Of a stretch of 64,000 nucleotides of DNA, positions 33,492-45,045 are shown piece after piece. Within the stretch, counting starts at the first letter, position 1. Every line of letters starts with the position of its first letter. Below the pieces are notes generated by a model that saw only the letters and a list, made by a program, of their open reading frames with translations, was not told the DNA's origin and made no database searches. Position numbers and translations under genes: made by a program. This DNA is from Monosporascus cannonballus (Eukaryota; Ascomycota; Sordariomycetes; Xylariales): contig QJNS01000196.1 of assembly GCA_004154925.1 (NCBI GenBank), positions 1 through 64,000 of the forward strand, in the 5' to 3' direction.

Positions 33492-35513
33492 ATGTCCATC
33501 ACTATTGAGAAGGTCCTTGCAGCCGCGCCAGCGACATCACGGGGGCAACCGGTACAGCTGTCGGCCGACCCCAAGGGCGAAAGAATAGCTTATGCGGTAT
33601 GACTTTGGAAGATGGATCGAGTGCGAGAAGGTACACGTACGTGCGTGACTGACGTATTAAGCTGCGTAGTCAGGGAAGTCGATATTCGTACGCTCTATCG
33701 ATGACCCTTCTTCCAGCAAGCAATACACCGGCCACACTGCCCAAACGACGGTGGCACGCTTCTCGCCGAGCGGATTCTACATCGCCAGCGGAGACGTCAC
33801 AGGCTCGGTTCGCGTGTGGGATTCCATCGAAGCCGTCAACACGAAAGGTACGACCGGGTTTCCAGATGTCCTTTGACAAAGCGAGAGCAACGCCGTGTGT
33901 ACGAGTGGTTAGATCAGGTCTAATCTAGTCTGTCACTCATAGGCGAATACCCCATCACCTCGAGTCGCATCAACGACATAGCATGGGACGGCGAGTCGCA
34001 ACGCATCATAGCCGTCGGCGACGGCCGCGAACGGTTCGGACACTGCATCACGGCCGACAGTGGTAACAGTGTGGGCGAGGTGTCGGGACATTCTAAGATC
34101 ATCAACGCGGTTGCCATGAGACCGATGCGACCCTTCCGGGCAGCGACCGTCAGCGACGATATGACTATGTGCTTCCTCCACGGCGCGCCGTTCAAGTTCA
34201 ACTCGAAGGCTGCTGGTCTGCACAAGGGCTTCGTGCTTGGCACGGCCTTCTCTCCCGACGGAGACACCCTGGCTACTGTCGGCGCCGACAAGCGGATCCA
34301 ACTCTACGACGGCAAGACAGGCGAGCCGACTAGTGCCATCGGCGAGGGGGAGCATACTGGTAGTATATTTGCCGTCAGCTGGGCCCAAGACTCGAAGCGG
34401 TTCGTCACGGCGGGCGCGGACCAGACGGTTAAGATGTGGGACGTGGAAGCAGGGAAGGTCTTGCAGACATGGAAATTCGGAGACGAGGGGGCTGTCAGTG
34501 CCTCATTCCAACAGGTCGGCGTGGTCTGGCCGCATGGACGAAGCGACGGTCTGATCATCAGCCTGAGTCTGAATGGCGACCTGAACTACATGAAGGAGGG
34601 AAGCGAGAAGCCTACCAAAGTGATCCAAGGCCACAATAAGAACATCACAGCGTTGGGCGCAGGCTCTGATGGTACGGGGAAGACACTGTGGACTGGAAGC
34701 TTCGACGGGAGAGTCTGCAACTGGGACGTCGTGTCGGGAGCCGGCAGCGTTGTTGACGGGCAGACCCACACGAACCAAGTGGCCGGATTCGCGACGAGCT
34801 CAGGGCGCGCCTACAGTGTCGGCTGGGACGACACGCTGCGCATCATCGACGAGACCGCCCTCACCTTCACGGGCGACAGCCTGAAGCTCTCGGCCCAGCC
34901 CTTCGGCGTCGCGGCCTCGGCGGGCGGACGCCTCTACGTCGCGACAGCCACGGGCGTCGAGGTCTTCGTCAAGGACCAGCCGGCCGGCAAGCTCGAGATC
35001 GCGGACGCGCAGCCTCTCTCCGTCGCGGCGCACGGGTTCCTCGTCGCCGTGGGCACCTCCAACCGCAACCTCGTGCGCGTGTACAGGGCCGTCGGCGACA
35101 GCGGGGGCGGGCTGGCGCTCGCGCACGAGGTCGCGAACCTGCCGTCGGCCGTCTCGGCGCTCGCGTTCTCGCGCGACGGCGTGCATCTCGCGGCTGGCAC
35201 CAGCTCTGGCAAGATCGTCGCGTACAAGGTGGACTCCTCATCTGGCAGCCTCGAGATCGCGACAGACCGTTGGTCCGCGCACACGGGTCGTGTCCAGAGC
35301 ATCGCGTGGAACGCCGCCGGCACGCACGCCGTCAGCGGCGGCCTCGACACCAACGTCTTCGTCTGGAGCCTCGCGAAGCCCGGCGCCCGCGTCAAGGCGC
35401 TCAACGCCCACAAGGACGGCGTCAACGGCGTCGCGTGGGTCAGCGACGAGAGGGTTGCGTCCACGGGCGCCGACGCCGCGGTCAAGGTTTGGGCTGTTAG
35501 CGGATTGCAGTGA
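33492..35513 (+). CDS. AIP1: Actin-interacting protein 1 (Aip1), WD40 cofactor of cofilin
   Basis: Exons 33492-33596, 33670-33847 and 33943-35513 encode 617 residues, the usual Aip1 length. Aip1 binds cofilin-decorated actin filaments and speeds severing and disassembly at cortical actin patches. The chain consists of WD40 repeats forming two seven-bladed propellers. The N-terminus fits the family (LAAAPATSRGQPVQLSADPK), as do YIASGDVTGSVRVWD, FSPDGDTLATVGADKRIQLY, FVTAGADQTVKMWDVEAGKV, LWTGSFDGRVCNWDV and the C-terminal VASTGADAAVKVWAVSGLQ. Codon GC bias rises steeply over the second half. Confidence 0.95.
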
Positions 35514-36044
35514 GTTAAGTAAGGGCTGGGAGATGGACGAGGGAGATTACGAGGGAGATTCTGAGGACATGGATGATGGGCGATGTGGTTCCGCACGAGC
35601 TATGACCGTCTGACGCGGCGACGAATAGCATAAACTCTCGGATTTAAGGCACTTGGATCGCTGTGGGCTTCGCTGAGATATAATAGGCACCACACATCAA
35701 CTCCGAAGCGAACCCTGATATGATAGGAGTTGCTGAGTCTTGCTCCGAGGCACTGGCCATGTCATGAAAATGGATTAATAATACACTTTTGCTGTTGAAT
35801 GCCTAGTGCCAGTGAGTCGGGCGAAGAGAACTTTCAACGAGGCATATCAAACCAAGGGTATCTCGTGTACTCAGCAGACGCCATACCCCTCCCCTACGTC
35901 CCCAAAATCCTCAGGTCGTAAATCCGTAACATCCTTTTCCCTTACCAGCACTCCTCGCTCCCAGGTTCATGAAGATTCATACATGGCACGATAGCCATCG
36001 TAGCGAGCAGCCCGCCAATCCTTGAATCGGAGCACAGGCGCATC
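35514..36044. other. Convergent intergenic spacer
   Basis: 3' flanks of Aip1 and Alg13. No gene is visible. Confidence 0.5.
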
Positions 36045-37103
36045 TCATCCTCTCTTATCCTGCGCGAGGGACTTCATCGCGTCAAACAGACCACCCGGGT
36101 ACGGGGCCCCCTCGGACGCAGCAGCCGGGGACGGCCACTTCTTAGGGACGTGCTCCTCGATGTACTCGACGGCGTCAGCGAGCGAACTTGGGAGTGCCCG
36201 TTAGTAAAAACTAAAACGCGAACGCGAGGAAACAGCGTTGTCGTAGTTGGTGGTGGTGAGAGTGGTGTGGGGAAAAAAAAAAAAAGAAAACAGGGCTGAC
36301 ATGACATACCCCAGCTTGCCCCAGACGAGGTACCCCTGCCGCTCCATCTCCTCGGCGAGCTCCTCCTGGTGGTTGTCCATGAGCGCGGGGTTCGGGACGG
36401 CGATCAGCCGTGCGTTGACACGGAGGGCGTCCATGATCGATCCGGAGCCTGTAATTTCGTACCACGTCAGCACCTTCCCTTCTTTGTCCCCCCCTCTCTC
36501 TCTGTCTCTCTGGAAAAAAAGAAAAAAAGAAAATCCGAACGCGGCAGGCTTATGGCGGAGAAGGAAAGGGTGCGGAGAAAACGGCGAAATGCGGGATCGA
36601 AGAGGAAAAACCGACACACCTGCGTGCGAGATGATGACGCCGTACTCGCGCCGCCCGCCGTCCTCGTCGGTCCCGGGCCCCGCCAGCCGCATCCACTTGG
36701 TCATCTCGCTCGTGTAGGTGAAGACGGCGATCCGCCGGACGAAGTCGCGGCGGCGCTCGCACCGCTGCCTCCCCCGACCATCCACATCCCCCTCCCGTTT
36801 CTCCTCCTCCCCCGGCCCTAAACCCGCCTCCTCCTCGTCGTCGTCCCGCGGGAAGTGCGCCTCCACGAAGTCGGCGTCGGGCCCGCACTGGACCACCAGC
36901 CGCGTATAGCCCAGCGTCACCATCCTCGCGACGAAGGCTTCCGACAGCACCTCGGCGAGCAGCGGCTGGAACCCGGCCGTCGCGCCCACCGTGACGAAGG
37001 CCACGCGCCTGACGGCGTCGGGGTCCGGGTCGTCGTCCGCTGTCAGGCCGCCCTTGAAGGTGCCGCTCCGGACGAGCGCCGGGGGGTATATCTCCCTGGT
37101 CAT
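36045..37103 (-). CDS. ALG13: Alg13, catalytic subunit of UDP-GlcNAc transferase for N-glycan precursor
   Basis: Exons 37103-36620, 36448-36310 and 36186-36045 encode 254 residues. With membrane-bound Alg14, Alg13 adds the second GlcNAc to dolichol-PP-GlcNAc on the cytosolic face of the ER. The GT-B C-terminal-type fold is visible in [20 protein letters not shown] at the N-terminus, [14 protein letters not shown], then IISHAG joined by splicing to SGSIMDALR (nucleotide-sugar binding), [20 protein letters not shown], and the C-terminal [13 protein letters not shown]. An insert rich in acidic and Arg residues (about 85-120) lengthens the protein compared with yeast. Both introns are low-complexity, with A runs and CT repeats. 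There is no membrane span, as expected. Confidence 0.93.
36491..36535. repeat. CT and A-rich simple repeats inside Alg13 intron 1
   Basis: A CT microsatellite on the plus strand (about 36491-36510) is followed by interrupted A runs to about 36532. On the coding strand this is a T-rich/GA-rich intron tract. Confidence 0.8.
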
Positions 37104-37682
37104 CCTGATCTCCTTCCCGTGGGTCGTCGGCCTCGGAAGAAGGCCGGCGGGGTCATGTGACCTGAAGTCCGGGCTTCTGGTCGATTGCTAAATGACACGC
37201 CTGGGGGACGGTTGGGCGGGGGAGAACCGTTTTGTGGGGAGGTACAGAGATTAAATAATTCTGGTGACTAAGGAATAAGTGTAGCTAGTAGTTGGAACGA
37301 GGCCGTCTTGTATAATTTCAGTCCTGGCTAGAAGTGGATATAGGGGGGGGGTCATCGGCTTGAGTAGCGATGCGCTGACGAACTAGAGGTTGGCCTACGC
37401 TTTTTGGATAAGAATAGCTTCAGTAACTGCTTACCGGTTATGTGAATATTATGAACGACAACAGAGTAGACTGTGCCAGGCGGTGAAAATACCCCGCCGA
37501 GCGATGCCCAGCTGCCAGGATTTGTGGGGACCCACCGGTTGCCAAGGGTCCGGCCCGATCAATTTCTAGATGCGCTAAACCCGACTCTCCACCAAAAATC
37601 GCTGAAGCAAGCAGAGCAGTAGTACGATCACCACGGGAGCTTCGCACTTCGGGCGGATGAACCCAGTCAGCCGTTGATCGTC
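37104..37682. promoter_or_regulatory. Divergent promoter, Alg13 / Rsm24
   Basis: A 579-bp head-to-head interval. It contains a short G run near 37344-37351. No assignable motifs. Confidence 0.5.
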
Positions 37683-38955
37683 ATGGCTTCCGCAGTCCAA
37701 CCGCTACGGGTGTGTCTGCGCGCCTGCAGACGCGCACCGGCTCCCCAAAGACATTTCGCGCCCCCGCCACGGCTACGGATACCGATAGCAAGACGGACAT
37801 TCTCCTTGACGCCGGCGCAATGGCGCCGCGCAGCAGAAGAGGACGAGGGCGACGAAGAAACCGAAAAGCGGGTCTTGACTAAGGAGGAGCTGGATGGGAT
37901 GGGGGTGCTGGAGGGCATTTGGGACAAGCTGCCCCCGGCGGACAGAAACAGCATGGAGAAGACCCTGAACAGCGTCGAGGCGGAGGCGCGGGAGGCGGTC
38001 GCGCCGCCCAAGGTCCTGATGAAGAAGCGTTTCTGGAACGATGAGGAGAGCGACTCGGACCTCATCACCGACGAGCAGAACGAGGACATGTTCGACGAGG
38101 ACGACATCATGAGCATGGCCCACGGCAAGTTCGAGGAGTTCCGCGAGTACAGGGAGTACGCCCGGATAGCCGCCTGGGAGATGCCGCTGCTCTCTAGTGA
38201 GTTGTTGTTACTATTATTCTACGCAGCACGAGCGATGGGGATGATGCGGGGTAAGGAAGAAGAATATTGACGCTTGTGGTTTCTCCCACCAGAGCTGGCG
38301 CGGCCGTTCGTGCCCCCGACCGCCGAGGAGCCCCTGCGGTTCCGGTACACGAGTTACATGGGCGAGTTCCACCCCGCCGAGAACAAGGTCGTCGTGGAGT
38401 TCTGCCCCAAGGACCTGCCGCTCGACGAGGCGCAGCAGCTGAAGATGAAGAAGCTGCTCGGCCCGCGGTACAACCCCGAGACGGACATCGCGAAGATGAG
38501 CTGCGAGCAGTTCGAGCACCAGGCGCAGAACAAGCGGTATCTCGGGGACGTCATCAACTCGCTGATCGAGAAGGCGAAGGTGCGTGCTCGCTTGCCACAT
38601 CTTTCCATTCAGACGGAGGGAACACATACCATCGTAGGCAAATCGCTAACGGGCTTTTTGATAACTCCAGGACCCGACGGACATGTTCGAGGACATCCCC
38701 CTGGACACGAGGCACCACACCTTCAAGGCCAAGCCCAAGTTCCCCACGGAGTGGCGGATGACGGAGGAGCGCCGCAGGTTCATCGAGGAGGCGCGGCAGA
38801 AGTCGCTGCTCCTCGACCAGGCGAAGGAGGAGCAGGGCGCCCTCGTCGACGGCCCCGCGAGGATCCAGCAGTTCCTCGAGCAGCCGGCCGCCTTCGGCGA
38901 GCCCCAGTACGCCGCGCAGCAACTCGGGGGCCCGGCGGCTCGCGGGCGCCTCTAG
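37683..38955 (+). CDS. RSM24: Mitochondrial small-subunit ribosomal protein Rsm24 (mS35)
   Basis: Exons 37683-38196, 38293-38579 and 38671-38955 encode 361 residues. The first 40 residues are Arg/Ala/Pro-rich with no acids (LRVCLRACRRAPAPQRHFAP), a typical mitochondrial presequence. The mature part has an acidic linker and then the mS35 domain: WEMPLLSKLARPFVPPTAEE, FRYTSYMGEFHPAENKVVVE, FCPKDLPLDEAQQLKMKKLL, then YNPETDIAKMSC and NKRYLGDVINSLIEKAK. The downstream segment DPTDMFEDIPLDTRHHTFKA fits the family. The protein ends in a low-complexity tail. It is a structural subunit of the mitochondrial 37S ribosome. Confidence 0.93.
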
Positions 38956-39283
38956 AGAAGGGCGGACCGCTCTGCCTTGGGTCGGGATCTACGTGTATAA
39001 TAAAATGCTACCTGTTGACTACTAGCTCGGAAGCAGCTCTATGCGCCCGGTTGTATAATTGTAACATACTTGACGGTGCACGTGAGAGTTAGAGGTATCC
39101 GTGAGAGACATAAAGTGATCTTTGGCCAATTGCCTTATTGTGGATAGTCAAGTTCGCGTGTTGGAGCAACGTCCGTATTCTCATTATTCACCCACGTCTC
39201 AGCAGGACATAATCGCTGCCCAATTGATCTCTCATTGCTGTCAAGAAAAAAACAATCCTCAGATGTCATGAAATCATAAAATA

Positions 39284-39306
39284 CCATGGCGTTTATTTCG
39301 CCATGG
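39284..39306. repeat. Perfect 8-bp hairpin CCATGGCG with 7-nt loop
   Basis: CCATGGCG (39284-39291), the loop TTTATTT, then CGCCATGG (39299-39306). It is an isolated inverted repeat. It could be a factor site or a terminator-like hairpin; no function is assigned. Confidence 0.85.
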
Positions 39307-41108
39307 CAAGGGTGCTGGTATTCATTTCCTTCGAATATTCTGAAACTTTCCCAGTACACGACGGAGCTTGCTTAGAGTTGGTAAATTTCTTAGCATGTGA
39401 CGGCAGCCAAAATTGGTTCTCTCATGAATCATGTCCTTTTTTCTCTCACTAATTATGCGCCCAAGGAACAGGCGGGATCGGTTAGGTACCGGACATCAAC
39501 GGTGCACTGGAAAGTGACGGCTGTGCCCGTCTTGGAGCCCGGAGGCTATGAGATTATCAAGGACCTTCATCTCATTTTTCCCCTCCTGTTATCACCTTGG
39601 TTTGGCTGGCCTATCGTTATATCGTGGCCGGCCTGCAGGTAAGCGCCCGTCTGGCCGAGAACGAACGTGCCTTGCAACGGCGGTACCGATTCGCTGCTCT
39701 ACCAATCTCCGTGATAACATTATGGTATGTGTGTGGTCGGAAATCCGTGACGGCCTGGGCAGCGACTCGCGAGCGCGTAATGGCCAGGTAGGCATCGGGC
39801 CGGATACAACGGCAGCGTCGCCAAGTCCATAGCCGAGTCCCGATGGAGGTCTAGTCGGGTACGGCACCGGGGCAGGCGATGGAATCTCCAGCGGTCCAAG
39901 ACGTTCCAAGCAAGGGCTGCTGCCGATGTTCATACGATATATGGTATGTGGCTGACATCTGATATCTTCACGTAGTTGATGCAGAATGCGCACATACGTA
40001 AGCGTTGAATACCGAGAATACCATTCACATGCAATTCTCATCGACAATCGCGTTCCAAGATGGAGAAAATTGAACAAATACCTAATACGCACAGGCGAAA
40101 ACTGGAGCGGAGACTACCGGGGGTGTGGCTTAGCCTTTAGCCGTGGGGCAGTGTACGATATGCGCCACACAGTTCTTGCTGAAAGCCATGTATCGGGTCC
40201 ATCTGGGGTTCGGTGTTCAGCTGAACAAGGGGAATCATTACTGTATTGACGCGTCTCATATGATAGTCCGAGTTATGATATGATGGATCTAGGTAGCGGG
40301 TCCGCTTGATAGGGGCTTGACGGCACATCGGCACTTGGGCGGCATTAGTTCGCTCAGCCACAGCAGTCGAGATGCCACCATCTGCGGATGGCTTTCGCCA
40401 CCATAACTGTTGTCATAGCATGATATTCTCGTGAGACTTCATGTGCAAGATATTGACTGCTACAATACATCCCAGGTAACGACGGAGCGTTGGTTACGGG
40501 GTTGCCGACATAGTAGATGGAATGCCTCGGACGCCGATGAGTCTTGGTGCAAAAATCTTCGTACTACCTGACATTTTGTAGGCAGTCCTAACTAGCTTAG
40601 GTAAAGTTTGCTGAACTCGTGAAACTTTTGTGCGGCTGGGTAGAGGCACGTTACGTATAACAACAGGGCGCGAGGAATTCCTTCAAGCCCTGTCCAGTAA
40701 CAGCGGCAACACGCGATCTAACCAGCAAAGGGTCTTCAAAGATCGATCGAGGCCCAGTCGAGCCAGCAGATGCTGGTCTCATAGGGTGTTAAGAGTTACT
40801 AGGTGGGTACGTAGAGGTAAGGAAATCAGGGATATGCTGCCGCTGGTGGTGGGCTCTCCAGCCCTGGAGACAATTTTGTGCAACAGGGTCCTTACCTATT
40901 GGGTACTTGGTACGACTGAGCATGATGTACTGTATGACGCAGTCCAGTCTTGGTTGACCGTTCACTTGGCGCTCTCTCTCCTTCGTCACAGACAACGCAT
41001 TATCCACTCACTGGGCCGGCAGTGCAACCTTTTTATCATTATAGTGACCGGGAAGTTGGCAGGGTTGTTCGTGGATACTGCGGCTTGGTAGATGGTCATT
41101 GAATCATT

Positions 41109-41116
41109 TATATAAA
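41109..41116 (+). promoter_or_regulatory. TATA box of Pmp3
   Basis: TATATAAA lies 191 bases before the ATG, followed by a pyrimidine-rich stretch and a CAA-rich leader. This is typical of highly expressed, stress-responsive fungal genes. Confidence 0.65.
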
Positions 41117-41306
41117 CAGCATTCCCGCCTTCTCTCTATACCTCCACCCGCTAATTCCTTTCTACGAGCTACCACAACAAACAACAGACACCAGTCTATC
41201 AATCTTCACCGCTTTTGCGATCCCGCATTTCTAGTACCGCATAAATACACAACCCAAACCGGAATCTGAGCAAGCCAGAGACTCGAACACTCCCACATCA
41301 ACCAAG

Positions 41307-41574
41307 ATGCCTTTCACAGCTAGGTAAGTTATAAAGGTTGCGGGCGGACACTCTCCCGGCCGACTTTCTCGCTGCTCCGAATATATGAAAAGCTGACTCT
41401 CGATTTCTCCCATCCAGCGACATCTGCAAAATCATTTTCGCGATCATCCTCCCGCCCATCGGCGTGTTCCTGGAGCGAGGCTGCGGCGCCGACTTCTTAA
41501 TCAACATCCTGTTGACGATCCTGGGTTACATCCCGGGCATCATCCACGCGCTGTACATCATATTGAAGTATTAA
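41307..41574 (+). CDS. PMP3: Plasma-membrane proteolipid Pmp3 (UPF0057)
   Basis: Exons 41307-41323 (17 nt) and 41418-41574 encode 57 residues. Two hydrophobic spans are visible, IIFAIILPPIGVFLERGCG and INILLTILGYIPGIIHALYI, with the family signature PPIGVFLE and the end ALYIILKY. Pmp3 is a small plasma-membrane protein that affects membrane potential and salt tolerance in yeast and plants. The first exon gives only MPFTA plus two bases, so the gene is easily missed by ORF-length filters. It has a TATA box and a long leader, fitting strong expression. Confidence 0.95.
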
Positions 41575-42962
41575 GGCAGCGCACCCGGCCTGCCCGCACG
41601 ACCTGCCGTAGCACGGGCTCGTCCTTCGCCTCCACAATGGGCGGCAGCTTTCCAACCTCCCCCTGGGTAGAGCGAGTGGCATGATGGCATGATGGTCCTC
41701 GGTCAAAACTTGGAAGGCGCACGGAAGCGGGGCGGTTGTCCAATGGGGGACCCCGGAACTCGCGGCATGGCAGATCTCTTGGCGTGTGGGTTGCCCCTCC
41801 CACAATCTCGGCGCACGGGCTCGCAGCGCGCTGCATCATCATGGCGCACGTCACGCGGTGACTATACCACACCACGTGCGATTACTTAATCGGCCTCTTC
41901 GTATGGACTCTCGTCTATTTGTCTTCCCGACCAGCCAGAAGCATCGCACGCAGACGGCGGGAGAAAGCGTTTGGGCTCATTATTAAGCATTGGATGCGTC
42001 TCGGCATCGGTCCTGGTTTTCGGTCCCCTTTTTTTCGGGCGGACTGCAGTTCTTAACTTACTAGACACCCTCTTACATACCTACTTAATGATTATGAACT
42101 ACGATACCCTGTATAACAAAGCATGCTTCTTCGTCGCCGTGCATATACATCTTCGCCCAATTGAGTTGCGCGACTGCCCTCCCGTTTCTGAAGCGCATAG
42201 CTTGTCAATCTCCCGTGAGTTTATTTTAGATTTAGATCCCGCAGTTGAAGATGCGACGTCGCCGTGGCGTAAATGCTCGCAGGCCCCTCCAGTAGTTAAG
42301 CCAAATTACGAAAACCTATAGCGCTATTAGGACTCGAAACCTAACTCCATATTTGGCTCCACCCATAACTCCAGTGCTGGCTGCTTCGTGGTGCGATCGG
42401 AGACTGTTAGCACAACGCGCGCGTTATGGCGATTTCCTTTACGAAGGACCGTCCCATGACGACAGCATTAAGGCGACTATATGGGAGCCACAGACAGTTG
42501 TTTCTGACATTATCGCCGCAGCGCCATCTCGGTATTCATCAAACCAATCAGCTCTTATTACTGAACAGCCAAGGAGAATATCAGAATAACAAGAAATATC
42601 GACGCTTTATGTTCGAGCATGGTCTTCGCCCTTCGTTTTCCTCTAGCCTAGGTACCTGGGCTGTCCCCCCCCCCTTCCCCTCCCCAATTTCGTGGTATCG
42701 TTGCTCATTCGGTTGAGTCCGGGACTGGGTATGTTTGATATCACCTCGTTTCTCGCTCTAAAACTCCATCAGCAACTGTTTTCCGAATCGGAAAAGGCGT
42801 CCAGTCATACTATTCGAACCAACTGCAGGCAACCATATATCAGCACCGCCGCGGCTATCTCCCTGAACGGGATAGGGTCTTGCTATCGGTTCGACAGTCC
42901 CCGACGATCGCGGCTTCTCCTTTCCCCACAGGCCCCGTCCTGTTGGTTTTTGCATCACGGCA
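41575..42962. other. Intergenic between Pmp3 and a repeat-bearing ORF
   Basis: 1.4 kb with no supportable gene. Overlapping frames between 42350 and 42980 read on both strands, and none has clear family features. Confidence 0.45.
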
Positions 42963-43142
42963 ATGGAGACGCTTCTAGTTGAGGAGCTGCCTCCAGTTGA
43001 GGTGCTGCCTCTAGTTGAGGAGCTGCCTCCGTATGAGGAGCCGCCTCGGTATGGGGATCTGATTGAAGATAACATTCTGCCGCAGCCTTGCCCCGCGGTC
43101 CTGGTAACAAGTCGAATATGGGGGAACTGCCAGAGAGAATGA
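42963..43142 (+). CDS. Small Pro/Glu-rich ORF with PPxY motif, doubtful
   Basis: An ORF of 59 residues beginning METLLVEELPPVEVLPLVEE, then LPPYEEPPRYGDLIEDN. The first 90 bases consist of diverged 18-bp repeats (GAGGAGCTGCCTCC-like). The peptide has a PPRY motif of the WW-binding type. The opposite strand is also open (42758-43255), where the repeats encode Gly/Ser/Thr text, so the coding strand is uncertain. It could be the last exon of a longer gene whose upstream exons I cannot define. Low confidence. Confidence 0.25.
   Translation: METLLVEELPPVEVLPLVEELPPYEEPPRYGDLIEDNILPQPCPAVLVTSRIWGNCQRE
42969..43058. repeat. Diverged 18-bp tandem repeats
   Basis: About five units related to TTGAGGAGCTGCCTCCAG follow one another. 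Unit length is a multiple of three, so either strand stays open through it. Confidence 0.75.
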
Positions 43143-43479
43143 CGGCAATACGTTATACTCAAGAGAAAGCAGTGGTTGAGGCTCAAGAGAGATTCAAACT
43201 GTAATCGAAGCCGAAGCGTACAACAGAGCCATTTGAGGTTACTGGTGCAAACCAAAAAGATAAATCCTAGTGTGCCTACCCCGCGAGATGGTGGGATCGC
43301 TTGGGTCTTTTAAATTTCAAGAGTCTATGCATGGCGCTGTTACCGGGTGATGCAATTGGTTGGTCTTACGTCCAGCTGATACAGTTAGGCTGACCTGTCA
43401 ACCCAACAGTTTTATATGTAAAGCCTTCTTACGGTGACCCTGGGTTATCGAAGACCAGTTCAATAAGCGTTGTTACAAG

Positions 43480-44550
43480 ATGGATCCCGTCGAAGGAGAC
43501 CACAGAGACATCGAGCTTGACGTATTAACCCAGAACGATTTGGATAGGAAAGCCTGGTGAGTAGCAAAAATGCTTAGGGAAAGTAGCACACCCAGCTCAC
43601 TGGCCTCAGGAAATATATCGGATACAAGGGGTTTTCTCAATTCGTATCCTCAGATGATGACTTTATTGCTCTCCGCCGATTTGATCGGCTACACAGCAGA
43701 GTCCTTTTGACTCTTCAAGACCATGTGGCGCAGCTTGAGGAAAACCTCGACAGCCTTGACAACAGTTTGAGCGGGAAGCGCGCGGAAGACATTGATAACG
43801 GCACAGTGCGCCATGACCAAAGCGAGAGTCGACGAGAGCTACTCAAAAGAATTGTTATCGCGTTAAAAGAATACGGTATGTCTCATGTGAGTGGATTTCT
43901 CCATTGTGTCGACATTGACAGAGATAGATGAACTGCTCTGCCATTTCATAACCTTAAAGGGAAGGCCCAGGGCTCCGAGAGCGAACATTAAGAATATAGA
44001 GACTTGGCTCTCAAACAGGAATGGGCCGATACATCCCAAGGAAGTCGAGTTTACGAAATCCGATGACCTGATAACCGTAGCTAAGTCACCGAAGTCACTT
44101 TTAAGACGCTTCTTCGAACAGTGTGTTCTCGTCCCAACCATGGGTCTATTTGGGCTCTTCAGGGACAAGCACGAGAAGCAGAATCACTCCCTTGGTCCCT
44201 CCACTGTCTTCGGAAAAGACGAGCCTGTTGACCTACTTGCGTCAATAGCGCTGTTCGTCGTGGCATTGGTGATGCTCATCGCCCCCTTATGGATTCTCGC
44301 GATGGTCGAGGAGATGGTTTCTAGATTGCTTGTTATCACCGCGTTCGTCTTCGTGCTCCTCGGCGTACTCAGCTGGGCTACTCTGGCGAGGCCGTTCGAG
44401 GTATTGGCGGCTACTGCTGGGTAAGTTTACAGCTGGCCAAATGGTCCCAACTCGAAGCAAGCTGAATTTGGACATAGTTATTCCGCGGTTCTAGTTGTGT
44501 TTCTTCAGATCGGTGGTAGCCTATCCAATCCAGGGGGTGAACCGCTTTAA
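43480..44550 (+). CDS. DUF6594 family membrane protein
   Basis: Exons 43480-43556, 43610-43875, 43922-44420 and 44478-44550 encode 304 residues. The N-terminal WKYIGYKGFSQFVSSDDDF, then RRFDRLHSRVLLTLQDHVAQ and LEENLDSLDN, is the typical start of fungal DUF6594 proteins (YxG(Y/F)xxFxxF..D.....RRF..L..R.LL.LQ..L..LE..L). A central cytosolic region (NIETWLSNRNGPIHPKEVEF) precedes three C-terminal membrane segments at about residues 215-290 (SIALFVVALVMLIAPLWILA, LLVITAFVFVLLGVLSW, and SAVLVVFLQ after the last intron). Function is unknown for the family; it is expanded in Pezizomycotina. The family call is from memory of the motif. Confidence 0.82.
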
Positions 44551-45045
44551 GGGAGTGTTGAGGAGTGGTTGGACTGAACAAGGCACTGCCCTGCGTGGCA
44601 AGCAAGTTGTTGTCGGGAAAGGACGGCTTGGCAGGGTAACATCCAAAGTATGTATATCGGCAACATACGCGTGGCACCTGCATTAACATATATATCTAGT
44701 TCCCACGACGTCAATGAACGTCTGGCACCAACTCTGCAGTCTCGGTCGTACCAAAAGTTTGCGCTGCGAAAGCCCAGAAAGTTGTCGATCGAGCTAAGAA
44801 GAGCCCCTAAGCTAATCGAAAGTGTCTCACGCAAAAAAGCGACGGAAGAAAGCGCTCGGAATATAGCAATATGTCTAAGACAGCATAATTCCCAGGAATT
44901 TCATATTCGGAAATAGTCGGCAACTTTGACATATCCACATGGTCGTGTAACTATACGCGGGCGGGTGGTTGGCTAGCTGAAGCACCCTGCCTATATTGTG
45001 TGAATAGAAACAAGGGGCACGCTTGGTACATGTTCAATTTAGATT
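44551..45045. other. Convergent intergenic spacer
   Basis: A plus-strand frame (44650-44916) is basic and helical in part but lacks family features or a promoter context. Not annotated as a gene. Confidence 0.45.

Larger units (their letters stand above)
38956..41306. other. Large intergenic region upstream of Pmp3
   Basis: About 2.35 kb. Frames 39592-40092 (-) and 40630-41091 (+) are open for over 150 codons but have no recognisable domain, no splice context and unconvincing composition. A short perfect hairpin lies at 39284-39306. The final 200 bases look like a promoter and leader. Confidence 0.5.

Noticed and set aside
34934..35596. 220-codon antisense ORF over Aip1
   Set aside because: A shadow of the GC-biased WD40 coding sequence, with no domain of its own.
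39592..40092. 166-codon minus-strand ORF in the intergenic region before Pmp3
   Set aside because: No conserved motif, mixed composition and no splice or promoter context. Could be chance; would need homologues.
40630..41091. 153-codon plus-strand ORF upstream of Pmp3
   Set aside because: Starts and ends without context, has no recognisable family, and overlaps the likely Pmp3 promoter.
42758..43255. 165-codon minus-strand ORF with Gly/Ser/Thr repeats
   Set aside because: Its openness comes largely from the in-register 18-bp repeats. The remainder is rich in rare residue mixes and has no recognisable domain or splice signals.
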